A stretch of DNA of 64,000 nucleotides from Pseudooceanicola nitratireducens (GTDB taxonomy: Bacteria > Pseudomonadota > Alphaproteobacteria > Rhodobacterales > Rhodobacteraceae). Location of the stretch: NCBI RefSeq assembly GCF_900109195.1, contig NZ_FNZG01000004.1:186001-250000 (forward strand), given 5' to 3'. The translations under genes were made by a program, and so were the position numbers. A model generated the notes under the pieces. That model was not told the DNA's origin. It saw nothing but the letters and a program-made list of their open reading frames with translations, and did no database searches. This document shows, piece by piece, positions 12,727-20,745 of this stretch; the first letter of the stretch is position 1, and each line of letters opens with the position of its first letter.

Positions 12727-13589
12727 TGCTACGCGGAACGGACACGCGGATCGATAACTGGGACGACCTTCGCTATCTGCTGGCGGTACACAAGACCGGC
12801 AGCATGAGCGCGGCGGCACGCCTGCTGACCACCAACCCGGCGACGGTGTCCCGTCGCCTGGCCCGCCTGTCCGAGACGCTTGGGTACGAGCTGTTTCACA
12901 AGACGCCGGAAGGCTGGGTCGCCTCGGAAGCCATCGGACCGTTGCTGCAAAGCGTCGGCAGCTTCGAAGGCGAGATCGACAGCTATCTGAACGCGGCCGA
13001 ATCCAGGGATGGCGCGCTAAGCGGGTCGGTGTCGATCGGCATGCCCGGGTCGCTGGCCAATGGGGTTCTGTCGCCGTTCATTCCCGACCTGGTTCAGGCG
13101 CATCCCGGCATCCGGCTTAGCCTGCATGCCCAGACCTACCGCGAAACCCTGGGCGAGAATGACCTGATCATCTCTCCCCTGCGGCCGCAGCAGGGCCGGC
13201 TGGTGGTGCGTCCGATCGGCAAGGTGCACGCCAATGTCTATTGCTTCCCCGACAGCCCGCGCAACGGGCCCTGGGTGGGTCTTCTGCGCCATCACGACGG
13301 GCACGAGCCGATGATCACCGCGCTCAACGCCTTTGACGGCAAACCGCCGTCGGTCCGGCTTGAGACGCTGCACGACACGGCAAACGCCATCCGCGTGACC
13401 CGCCTGCCCGGCGTCACCCTGCGGATCGAGGCCGCGCTGACCCCGGACATGGAGATCTACGATGCCTCGGTGCCCGATACCGAAACATCGCTGTATCTTT
13501 GCTATCACGAAACACGGCGGAAAGACCCGCTTCTGCAAGCTGTGATTGAGTGGATCACCGACGCCTTCGACAAATCTGACACTCTTTAG
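12726..13589 (+). CDS. LysR-family transcriptional regulator
   Basis: 287 aa. The N-terminal winged helix covers about residues 10-70 with the recognition helix in TNPATVSRRLARLSETLG, followed by a substrate-binding-like effector domain that is rather divergent. The ATG shares one base with the gyrA stop (TGATG), so it can be translated by re-initiation after gyrA. Such coupling to gyrA is unusual for a regulator and gives no clue to its target genes. The effector and regulon are unknown. Confidence 0.85.
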
Positions 13590-13744
13590 CGTCAGGGGTG
13601 TCGCGGCTGCGCGGCACCTATTTGCAAAGCTGATCGTGTTTCGGACAAAGCCGGTTTTGCTGATGCCCAAGCCTTGCTGGCGCAACCTACACGTGCAATA
13701 CCTTGATCGTACCTTTCAGGGGCGCGGATAAGGCTCCAGCCAGG
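13590..13744. other. intergenic interval after the LysR gene, no gene seen
   Basis: No open frame with coding character. Bases 13674-13679 (TTGCTG) and 13697-13702 (AATACC), 17 bases apart, are a weak sigma-70-like pair that could drive the putative RNA starting near 13710-13745. Nothing else is recognisable. Confidence 0.3.
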
Positions 13745-13957
13745 CTACGGGATCAGGGCTTTCTACCTATCTTTCTGATCCCCCGGCCAAGCCCGCCGCT
13801 TCCGCCCTCTCGGGTCGAGATGATCGATCCGGCGGTCGTGCCGCAACCGTCCTCTAGCACTACGGGGCCGCGGCAGAGAAGTCATAGGTGGGGACCAACA
13901 GACCCCGTCGATCCTTCAGCTTACTTGGGTCGGAGTTTTCTCCGACCCTTATTTTTT
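13745..13957 (+). ncRNA. candidate structured non-coding RNA of unknown class
   Basis: The interval between the LysR stop and the convergent M32 gene contains a chain of stem-loops on the plus strand: GGGATCAG / CTGATCCC (13749-13782), TGCCGC-aa-CCGT / ACGG-ggcc-GCGGCA (13839-13875), a GGGG / CCCC hairpin near 13890-13906, and finally a strong intrinsic terminator at 13927-13957. The terminator lies 338 bases after the nearest plus-strand stop codon, which argues for a separate transcript. It lacks the RNase P, SRP RNA and tmRNA signatures I could check. 6S RNA is possible but not demonstrated. Confidence 0.35.
13927..13957 (+). terminator. intrinsic terminator of the candidate RNA
   Basis: Perfect 9-bp stem GGGTCGGAG / CTCCGACCC with a TTTT loop, followed directly by TTATTTTTT. 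On the minus strand no T-tract follows the stem, so it works for plus-strand transcription only. Confidence 0.85.
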
Positions 13958-13989
13958 GGTGCTTGTGCCGCAGTCGCCGAGACGCCGGT

Positions 13990-15465
13990 TCACAGCCCGT
14001 AAAGGGCCGTGAACTTGTCCTCGATATAGCGGATCAGAGGTTCGGCCGTGGGGGCTGTGCCGCAGGCGCGGGCCACGACCTCTTCGGGGCGATAGAGGCC
14101 GCCGTGGGTCTGCAGGTTGCTGCGCAGCCAGGTCGTGGCTGCCGTGGTGTCGCCCTTGGCCAGCTGCGCGTCCAGGTCGGGGACATCGCGGCGCAGCGCC
14201 TCGTTCAGGCAGCCGGCATAGACATTGCCCAGGGAATAGGTCGGGAAGTACCCGAACAGACCGACGGACCAATGCACGTCCTGCAGACAGCCAAGTGAGG
14301 CGCGCGGCACCTCATAGCCGAAGTCGGCCTTGAAGCGGTCGTTCCAGGCGGTTTCCAGGTCCGCCGGGGCCAGATCGCCCGACACCAGCGCCCGCTCCAG
14401 ATCAAAACGCAGCATGATGTGCAGGTTGTACTGAAGCTCATCACTTTCGGTGCGGATGAAGTCCTTCCGCACCCGGTTTACCGCCCGATAGAAGGCATCC
14501 GCATCCGCCACGCCGATGTCGCCGAACAGCGCCTTCATCTGGTCGAACATCCAGCCAGCAAAGGCGCGCGAGCGGCCCAGCTGATTTTCATAGATCCGGC
14601 TTTGGCTTTCATGCACGCCCATGGACACGCCATGGCCAAGCGGCGTCAGCGCATAGGCCGGGTCGATCCCCTGTTCGTAACAGGCATGGCCGACCTCGTG
14701 GATTGTCGAATAGAAGCAGTTGAAGGGATCGTCTTCGCTGACCCGCGTGGTGATCCGCACGTCCGACCCCGAGCCCGAGGAAAACGGGTGGACCGACAGG
14801 TCCAGCCGCCCGCGCGTCAGGTCATAGCCAAAGGCCACGGCCAGGGCGCGGGTGAACTCCATCTGCTTGTCGGTGGCGAAACTGCCGCTTAGCCCCGCCG
14901 GTTCGGGGCGGTCCAGCACCTGTTCGCGCAGGGCGGTCAGACGCGGGCGCATGGTGCCGAACATCTGCCCCAGCTGTGCGGCAGTCATGTCGGGTTCGTA
15001 ATTGTCGATCAGCGCGTCATAGCGGTCGCCGCCATCGGCCAGCGCCTCGCCTTCCTCTTGCCGCAGGCTCACGACCTGTTCCAGCCAGGGCAGGAAGGCC
15101 TTGAAGTCATCGGCGGCCCGGGCGGCGGCCCATTTGCCCTGCGCGACCGAGGTCACGCGCGCGATCTCGGCCGCCAGACGTGCGGGCACCTTCTGGGTCT
15201 TGTCGTAATCCCGGCGGATATGGCGCAGCATGGCGGTCTGCGCTTCGCTCTGCGCCTCTCCCCTGGCCTGTTCCAGCCAGTCGCCGATGCGCGGATCGAT
15301 GCGCCGGGCGTGCAGGACCGAGGACAGCGCCGCGTGTTCCTCGGACCGCTGTTCTGCCGCGCCCTCGGGCATCATGGTTTCCTGGTCCCATTCCAACCGG
15401 CCAGCGATGGCGGACAGGGCTTCGGTTTCTTTCTGGAACGCCAGAAGATCGGAAAGCGCGCTCAT
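13990..15465 (-). CDS. M32-family metallocarboxypeptidase (carboxypeptidase Taq type)
   Basis: 491 aa, typical family length. It removes C-terminal residues from peptides in the cytoplasm, using one metal ion. The zinc motif HEVGH is at 256-260 in STIHEVGHACYEQGID, and the family segments ITTRVSEDDPF, HESQSRIYENQLGRS and VRKDFIRTESDELQYNLHIM are present. It follows ctaA on the minus strand with a 3-base gap, so it is the last gene of a trmJ-ctaA-M32 transcript. No signal peptide is seen. Confidence 0.92.
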   Translation of the reverse strand: MSALSDLLAFQKETEALSAIAGRLEWDQETMMPEGAAEQRSEEHAALSSVLHARRIDPRIGDWLEQARGEAQSEAQTAMLRHIRRDYDKTQKVPARLAAEIARVTSVAQGKWAAARAADDFKAFLPWLEQVVSLRQEEGEALADGGDRYDALIDNYEPDMTAAQLGQMFGTMRPRLTALREQVLDRPEPAGLSGSFATDKQMEFTRALAVAFGYDLTRGRLDLSVHPFSSGSGSDVRITTRVSEDDPFNCFYSTIHEVGHACYEQGIDPAYALTPLGHGVSMGVHESQSRIYENQLGRSRAFAGWMFDQMKALFGDIGVADADAFYRAVNRVRKDFIRTESDELQYNLHIMLRFDLERALVSGDLAPADLETAWNDRFKADFGYEVPRASLGCLQDVHWSVGLFGYFPTYSLGNVYAGCLNEALRRDVPDLDAQLAKGDTTAATTWLRSNLQTHGGLYRPEEVVARACGTAPTAEPLIRYIEDKFTALYGL

Positions 15466-15468
15466 CTG

Positions 15469-16602
15469 TCAGCCTCTTACAGATTGGGGAACGGGATAGG
15501 CGGCATGGAACCGCGCCCGCAGGATCAGAACAAAGGTCGCCACGGCCAGGATCTGGTGTGTCAGCGCCACATGCATCTGCGCCGCCGAAATCACCGTGTA
15601 GATGCCCAGCACGACCTGACCGCAAAGCGCGATGAAGGCCACCATGAAGGCACCCGAGGTCACGCGGTTCGCCGCCTTGCGGGATTTCACGAAGATCATG
15701 ATCGAGAAACCCAGCAGCAGATAGCCGGTCATCCGGTGGATGAACTGCACAAGCCCCGGATTTTCCAGAAAGTTCCGCCAGGCGGGCTCCAACATCATCG
15801 GATCGGGCGGCAGGAACTGCCCGCCCATGGTCGGCCAGTCGGTATAGGACCGCCCGGCGTCGATCCCGGCCACCAGCGCGCCGATCAGGATCTGCAGGAA
15901 GGCGAAATGCATCCAGCCGGTGCCAAGCGAAAACAGCTTGGCATCCTTGGACCGCCGCGCCTGCATCAGGTCGCGTTCCTCGCGCCCCAGCATCAGGATG
16001 TACCAGGCGATGAAGCCCAGGATCACAAAGGCCAGGCCCAGATGGGTCGCCAGCCGGTAAGAAGCCACATCCAGCATGGTTCCCGTCAGCCCCGAGGACA
16101 CCATCCACCAGCCGATCGCCCCCTGAAGGCCGCCCAGACCACCGATCAGCAGCAGACGCCCGGTCCATCCGGTCGGGATTTTCCGCAAGGCGAGGAAGCC
16201 AAAGAAGCCAAGCGCCCAGACAAGGCCGATCACGCGGCCCAGCTGACGGTGGCCCCATTCCCACCAATAGATCGACTTGAAATCCTCAAGCGTCATCCAG
16301 GCGTTCTGGACCTTGAATTCGGGGATCTGCTGGTACTTGTCGAATTCCGCCTGCCAGTCGGCGGCGTTCATCGGCGGCATGGCCCCGGTCAGCGGTTTCC
16401 ATTCGGTGATGGACAACCCGCTGTCGGTCAGCCGGGTCAGCCCGCCCACGGCGATCATCACGACCACCAGGGCAAACAGAAGCATCAGCCAGACGCGGAT
16501 GGCCCCACGTGCGCCGCGCTTGGCGCGGTCGATGGCTCCGGTGGCGATTTGGGGGCGCTGGTCCGTCTGGACCTCTACGAACAATTTGCGTTTCTCGGAC
16601 AT
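15469..16602 (-). CDS. ctaA: haem A synthase
   Basis: 377 aa integral membrane protein of the COX15/CtaA family with about eight hydrophobic segments. It oxidises the C8 methyl group of haem O to give haem A for aa3-type cytochrome oxidase. The segments GGLTRLTDSGLSITEWKP, WWEWGHRQLGRVIGL, DVASYRLATHLGLAF and FIHRMTGYLLL carry the conserved histidines. ATG 16602 is chosen because AGGCAGGAT lies in front of it; a longer reading adds 13 residues without RBS. It lies between trmJ and the M32 gene on one strand. Confidence 0.93.
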   Translation of the reverse strand: MSEKRKLFVEVQTDQRPQIATGAIDRAKRGARGAIRVWLMLLFALVVVMIAVGGLTRLTDSGLSITEWKPLTGAMPPMNAADWQAEFDKYQQIPEFKVQNAWMTLEDFKSIYWWEWGHRQLGRVIGLVWALGFFGFLALRKIPTGWTGRLLLIGGLGGLQGAIGWWMVSSGLTGTMLDVASYRLATHLGLAFVILGFIAWYILMLGREERDLMQARRSKDAKLFSLGTGWMHFAFLQILIGALVAGIDAGRSYTDWPTMGGQFLPPDPMMLEPAWRNFLENPGLVQFIHRMTGYLLLGFSIMIFVKSRKAANRVTSGAFMVAFIALCGQVVLGIYTVISAAQMHVALTHQILAVATFVLILRARFHAAYPVPQSVRG

Positions 16603-16656
16603 ATCCTGCCTCTTGATTTCAAGCGGAAGGTAGTCGCCCAACCCACTGGCGTCCAG

Positions 16657-17391
16657 TCAGCCGCTGCGGTCCTTCCATCGGACCATCTGACGCAGGATGC
16701 CATGCAGCGTCTGCACGTCCGCCCGGGTCAGCGGCATCCGCGACCACAGGTTGCGCAGGTTCATCTTCATGCCCTCGGCCTTGTGGTCGGGGAAGAAAAA
16801 CCCCGCGTCGTCAAGGCGTTGTTCGTAGTGCTCCGACAGCTTTTCGATCTCGACGTTGGTGGCCCATTCGGTGCCGGCCATGTCCATGCGCTCGGCTTCG
16901 ATCTGTTCGGCCTGGCGACGCCATTCATAGGCACACAGCAGCACGCATTGCCCAAGGTTGAGCGAGGGGAATTCCGGGTTCACAGGCACGTTGATGATCG
17001 TATTGGCGCGGGTGATATCGTCATTCTCAAGACCCGCGCGTTCGGGGCCAAACATCACGGCAACCTTTTCGCCCCGTCCGATCATCTCGGCCGCCATTTC
17101 CATCGCGCGTTCGGGGGTGACGACGGGTTTCGTCAGGCCGCGCGCCCGGGCGGTGGTGGCAAAGACATGAGTGCGGTCGTGCAGCGCCTCGGCCGTGGTG
17201 TCGAACAACCCGGCCTCGTCCAGCAGACGGCCCGCACCGCTGGCCATGGCAACGGCGCGCTGGTTCGGCCAGCCGTCGCGCGGCGCGGTCACCCGCATCC
17301 GGTCCAGCCCAAAGTTCCACATGGCGCGCGCGGCGGCACCGATGTTTTCCCCCATCTGGGGGCGGACAAGGACGAAAACGGGCTGGGTCAT
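16657..17391 (-). CDS. trmJ: tRNA 2'-O-methyltransferase, TrmJ/SpoU family
   Basis: 244 aa. SPOUT-class enzyme that methylates the ribose of nucleotide 32 in several tRNAs, with S-adenosylmethionine. The knot motifs are VLVRPQMGENIGAAARAM at the N-terminus, VAVMFGPERAGLENDDI in the middle and SLNLGQCVLLCAYEW at the deep knot, all diagnostic for the family. ATG 17391 follows AAGGAAACCCCC. TrmJ is favoured over other SpoU members because of the N-terminal position of the SPOUT domain and the C-terminal extension, but site specificity is inferred. Confidence 0.85.
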   Translation of the reverse strand: MTQPVFVLVRPQMGENIGAAARAMWNFGLDRMRVTAPRDGWPNQRAVAMASGAGRLLDEAGLFDTTAEALHDRTHVFATTARARGLTKPVVTPERAMEMAAEMIGRGEKVAVMFGPERAGLENDDITRANTIINVPVNPEFPSLNLGQCVLLCAYEWRRQAEQIEAERMDMAGTEWATNVEIEKLSEHYEQRLDDAGFFFPDHKAEGMKMNLRNLWSRMPLTRADVQTLHGILRQMVRWKDRSG

Positions 17392-17500
17392 GGGGGTTTC
17401 CTTACGTTTCACGCCTGTTACCGGGGTCAGGCACCGGGAACAAGCCTTTGCGCCGCGCCGCGATCACGGGTATACCGCCGCAACTTCACGGAGATTCCCC

Positions 17501-18121
17501 ATGGCCGAGACCGAGCAGCCGCAGATCTATCTGATTTCGCCCCCGGATTTTGAGCTGAGCAGCTTTTCCGAGGCGCTTGGTGCCGTCCTTGACGTGGCCG
17601 AGATCGCCTGTGTCCGCCTGGCCCTGGCCAGCCACGACGAGGGAGAGATCGCCCGCGCCGCCGACACCCTGCGCGAGGTCAGCCACCAGCGCGACGTGGC
17701 GATCGTGATCGACAACCACATCCTGCTGGCGGAACGCCACGGGCTGGACGGCGTGCATCTGACCGATGGCTCGCGCTCTGTGCGCAAGGCGCGCAAACAG
17801 CTGGGCCCGGATGCGATCGTCGGGGCCTACTGCGGCACCTCGCGTCATGACGGCATGTCGGCAGGTGAGGCCGGGTCGGATTACGTCAGCTTTGGCCCCG
17901 TCGGCCAATCCGCGCTGGCCGGCGGTGAGATGGCCGATTTCGAGACCTTCGAATGGTGGTCGCAGATGATCGAACTGCCCGTGGTGGCCGAGGGCGGGCT
18001 AGACGTCGATCTGATCACCCGGCTGGCCCCGGTGACGGATTTCTTCGGCATCGGCACCGAGATCTGGAAATCCGAGGATCCGGCGCAGGCACTGAAGGCG
18101 CTGCTGGCCCCCTTGGGCTGA
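17501..18121 (+). CDS. thiamine-phosphate synthase-like protein (ThiE/TenI fold)
   Basis: 206 aa TIM-barrel protein. The segments IDNHILLAERHGLDGVHLTD, VGAYCGTSRHDGMSAGEAGS and DYVSFGPV followed by VVAEGGL reproduce the ThiE/TenI barrel strands 4 to 7. ThiE condenses the pyrimidine and thiazole phosphates in thiamine synthesis. Several diphosphate-binding positions normal in ThiE are altered (GAYCGTSRH where true enzymes have IGxSxH), and no other thiamine gene is adjacent, so a TenI-like or diverged role is possible. ATG 17501 follows GGAGATTCCCC. Confidence 0.75.
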   Translation: MAETEQPQIYLISPPDFELSSFSEALGAVLDVAEIACVRLALASHDEGEIARAADTLREVSHQRDVAIVIDNHILLAERHGLDGVHLTDGSRSVRKARKQLGPDAIVGAYCGTSRHDGMSAGEAGSDYVSFGPVGQSALAGGEMADFETFEWWSQMIELPVVAEGGLDVDLITRLAPVTDFFGIGTEIWKSEDPAQALKALLAPLG

Positions 18122-18163
18122 GTTCTTCGGACCTTTTTCTTTTAAGGATCAGTTCCGGCGACT

Positions 18164-18997
18164 TTATTCTATGATCTGCCGTTCCGGCGGCATGGCCGAC
18201 CGCACGATCCGTTCGCATTCCCGCGCCAGCACCTTGCGGTCGGCGTAGTCGGCGACGCGGATCGGCGGGTGATAGACAAGCTCGACCCGGCCCTGTCGCG
18301 GCGCGCCCAGGACCCGCACCAGATGCCAGCCAAAGTCCATTTCTCCCCACCATCCGTAGAATGTCGGCTCCCGTCCCTCGGGCGCGTGGTAGATCATGGT
18401 GACCGGCTGGATCTTCAACATGCTGCGTAAGTCCGGGTCGTAAAAAGCCGAGAACAACGTCGTCTTGAACGGCAGAACCCGCATGGCATCGGTCGAGGTT
18501 CCCTCTGGAAAAAACAACAACTTGTGCCCAATACTTAATCTATCGCGCAAGATCTCCTGCTGCTGTTTCGCCTCGCCCCGGACCCGGTTGATAAAGATCG
18601 TCCCCGTCGCCCGCGCCAGCCAGCCGATGCCGAACCAGCCGCGCACCTCGGCCTTGGACACGTAGTACACCCGCTTGGCCGCATGCAGCGTGAAGATATC
18701 CGTCCAGGAGGCATGGTTGGCGACGATCGCCCCGTGCTCCTCCATCGGGGTGCCGCGCACGATCAGGCGCATCCCCGTGATGCGGAAGAACATGCGACAG
18801 ACGAACTGGGTGATATAGGGCGTATAGGGCCGGTGCAGGCCATAGATCCAACGCTCGGGCTGGCGCAGGATCAGCAGCAGGCCCAGAGACCCAAAACAGA
18901 TGATGCCAAAAGGAATGGCGCGCAGCCAGAAACGCAGCTTGGTGCCGCGATCAAGGGGCGGCTGCGGGGCCTCGGCCTTGTCGGGATCCCAGGTCAT
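18164..18997 (-). CDS. olsA: lyso-ornithine lipid O-acyltransferase (PlsC family)
   Basis: 277 aa. PlsC-type acyltransferase at the inner membrane, with a hydrophobic N-terminal stretch (about 27-47), the catalytic motif NHASWTD (His95, Asp100) and the glycerophosphate-like motif FPEGTSTD (163-170). It overlaps the end of olsB by four bases (ATGA). That arrangement identifies it as OlsA, which adds the second, ester-linked fatty acid to lyso-ornithine lipid, rather than the lysophosphatidate acyltransferase PlsC. Substrate assignment rests on the neighbour. Confidence 0.88.
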   Translation of the reverse strand: MTWDPDKAEAPQPPLDRGTKLRFWLRAIPFGIICFGSLGLLLILRQPERWIYGLHRPYTPYITQFVCRMFFRITGMRLIVRGTPMEEHGAIVANHASWTDIFTLHAAKRVYYVSKAEVRGWFGIGWLARATGTIFINRVRGEAKQQQEILRDRLSIGHKLLFFPEGTSTDAMRVLPFKTTLFSAFYDPDLRSMLKIQPVTMIYHAPEGREPTFYGWWGEMDFGWHLVRVLGAPRQGRVELVYHPPIRVADYADRKVLARECERIVRSAMPPERQIIE

Positions 18998-19767
18998 CGT
19001 TTCTGTCCGTATATGCGGGCCTGCGCATCGCTAAGGCGGTTGGTGTCGAGGATCAGGAAGACATCCGTCGTGTTGAACGCATGATCCACATAGGCCCCGT
19101 CCCCGACCATGCCGCCCAGACGCAGGTAGCCCTTGATCAGCGCGGGGATCGCCCGCATGGCCGCGGGGCGGTCAATCTGATCTTCAGGCACCAGATCCAT
19201 CGACTGATAAGCCGCGGGCTGCGTGCGGACGCGAAGATCCGCGGGCGCAAGGTGCCGGTGATGCAGCAGCGACAGCGGGTGCGACAGGTCGGTCAGATCG
19301 GTGCCGTGGAACGACGCCGTGCCGAACAGCAATTCGATGCCGCGGGCCTCGACGTAGTCGGACAAAGCCTGCCACATCAGGTACATACCCATGCCGCCGC
19401 GATAATCGGGATGCAGACAGGACCGCCCGAGCTCCAGCAGCTTGCGGCCAGACTTACGCAGTAAGCCCAGGTCATATTCATCTTCGGAATAGAACTGTCC
19501 GGCGGCCTCGGCCCCCGCTTCGGTCAGCAGGCGATAGACGCCGACGACCTGATCGCGGATAGCCTGCCCGCGCGTGGGATCCAGCAGCAGTAGGTGGTCG
19601 AAGAAGGGGTCAAAGCGGTCCTGCTCCAACTGCCTATCATGGTCGACCATCTCGCCGTCGCCGCCGAGTTCCTGCACGAAGACCTGATAGCGCAGGTGCT
19701 GCGCGGCCTCGACCTCGGCCGGGTCGCGCGCAAGGCGAACCACATAGTCAGAGGAGGCGTCGGGCAT
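18994..19767 (-). CDS. olsB: L-ornithine N-alpha-acyltransferase
   Basis: 257 aa. OlsB transfers a 3-hydroxyacyl group from acyl carrier protein to the alpha-amino group of ornithine, the first step to ornithine lipids. The GNAT-like core is recognised by EAAQHLRYQVFVQELGG, GVYRLL, then LELGRSCLHPDYRGG and LFGTASFHGTD, as in other alphaproteobacterial OlsB proteins. It is translationally coupled to olsA. In Sinorhizobium the pathway is induced by phosphate limitation; no convincing PhoB box was found here, but two palindromes lie about 100 bases upstream. Confidence 0.9.
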   Translation of the reverse strand: MPDASSDYVVRLARDPAEVEAAQHLRYQVFVQELGGDGEMVDHDRQLEQDRFDPFFDHLLLLDPTRGQAIRDQVVGVYRLLTEAGAEAAGQFYSEDEYDLGLLRKSGRKLLELGRSCLHPDYRGGMGMYLMWQALSDYVEARGIELLFGTASFHGTDLTDLSHPLSLLHHRHLAPADLRVRTQPAAYQSMDLVPEDQIDRPAAMRAIPALIKGYLRLGGMVGDGAYVDHAFNTTDVFLILDTNRLSDAQARIYGQKR

Positions 19768-19862
19768 GGGTCTTGGGTCCTGTCAGGCTTTGGGAGGGTT
19801 TACGGAGGCCGGGCACCAAGCGCAATCCCCGGCGGGGCTGGCGCGTAGTGCGGTGATGCCCC

Positions 19863-19890
19863 TTAACGTCGTTAACCTTAACGTAACGTT
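19863..19890. promoter_or_regulatory. two adjacent palindromes upstream of olsB
   Basis: TTAACG-T-CGTTAA (19863-19875) and AACGT-A-ACGTT (19880-19890) are both perfect and lie in the 150 bases between the DUF3553 gene and olsB, 96-123 bases upstream of the olsB start. They contain TTAAC half-sites like those of CtrA, but the spacing of the TTAA pairs is 5 rather than 7. Role as an operator is inferred. Confidence 0.35.
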
Positions 19891-19917
19891 TTGCGTCGCA
19901 TAGTGTGGAGGGCAGGA

Positions 19918-20097
19918 TCAGTCGAAATGCGGAATCAGCGCGATGCGTGAGCCATCAATCACAACCTTCCCGGCCTCGGGGAAGTTCACCGTGACGCGGC
20001 CGGCGATATTGGACTGCACCTGTCCGATGCCCCAATCGGGTTCCTGCGGGTGGCTGACCCGCATTCCGGGTTCCAACAGCGCGTTAAGATCGCTCAT
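19918..20097 (-). CDS. DUF3553 domain protein
   Basis: 59 aa, a small protein made of one DUF3553/SH3-like domain: GMRVSHPQEPDWGIGQVQS and VTVNFPEAGKVVID. The start ATG 20097 is supported by homology over the whole length; it is divergent from chpT with only 45 bases between the two starts, so their promoters overlap or share sequence. DUF3553 modules also occur at the ends of some helicases, where they may bind nucleic acid; a function for the stand-alone form is not known. Confidence 0.8.
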   Translation of the reverse strand: MSDLNALLEPGMRVSHPQEPDWGIGQVQSNIAGRVTVNFPEAGKVVIDGSRIALIPHFD

Positions 20098-20142
20098 GCC
20101 TCGTCCTTCTTCTTGTCTGGGCTCTGGCCCCTGGGGTCTGTG

Positions 20143-20745
20143 ATGGCCGATCATATCCGAAAGCTGGCCGCGCTTGTAGGGTCGCGCATCTGTCATGACC
20201 TGATTTCGCCAATCGGGGCGATCCAGAACGGCGTCGAGCTTCTGGCGATGGAGGGGCGCAGCGGCCCGGAAATGGCGCTGATCGAAGACAGCGTCATGAA
20301 TGCTTCGGCCCGGGTGCGGTACATGCGGATCGCCTTTGGCATCGCCAGCGAAGGTCAGCCCGTGTCCCGCCCGGAAATCCAGTCGATCCTCGCGGATATG
20401 AGCCGCGCGGGACGGGTGCGATACGACTGGACGCTGACGCAGGATTGCGCCCGTAGCGATGCCCAGCACGTCTTTCTGGCCATGATGTGCCTGGAGGCCG
20501 CGATGCCACGCGGTGGCACAATCCTGGCGCGCGGCGATGACGCCCACTGGCTGATCACCGGCCCGGCGGAAGACGACCGCCCCAGCCCCGCGCTCTGGTC
20601 GATGCTGACGGGGGCAGAGGGTGTGGATCCCCTGCCCGCCCAGGTGCAATTCGCCCTGCTGCCCGAGATCCTGAAGGACACCGGCGCACAGGTCGAAATC
20701 CTGCGCGCCAGTTCCGGTCTGACCCTGCGTCTGCCGCGCGCTTAG
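20143..20745 (+). CDS. chpT: histidine phosphotransferase ChpT
   Basis: 200 aa. ChpT passes phosphate from the hybrid kinase CckA to CtrA and CpdR, the alphaproteobacterial cell-cycle or motility relay. The dimerisation/phosphotransfer helix contains the phospho-acceptor His18 in [20 protein letters not shown], nearly identical to the Caulobacter protein; the C-terminal domain is a degenerate kinase ATPase fold. The ATG at 20143 places this helix at the N-terminus as in known ChpT. It ends with a 4-base overlap against convergent proA. CckA and CtrA are not in the window. Confidence 0.92.
   Translation: MADHIRKLAALVGSRICHDLISPIGAIQNGVELLAMEGRSGPEMALIEDSVMNASARVRYMRIAFGIASEGQPVSRPEIQSILADMSRAGRVRYDWTLTQDCARSDAQHVFLAMMCLEAAMPRGGTILARGDDAHWLITGPAEDDRPSPALWSMLTGAEGVDPLPAQVQFALLPEILKDTGAQVEILRASSGLTLRLPRA

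Noticed and set aside
13745-13957. tmRNA, RNase P RNA or SRP RNA as identity of the structured interval
   Set aside because: No tRNA-like T-arm or tag reading frame, no RNase P conserved blocks and no SRP GGAA/tetraloop domain were found; left as unknown class.
15058-17553. 831-codon open frame on the plus strand antisense to ctaA, trmJ and the M32 gene
   Set aside because: Composition (many His, Gly, Arg, Gln) is that of the wobble-biased complement of GC-rich genes, no domain is recognisable, and the opposite strand encodes three clear proteins.
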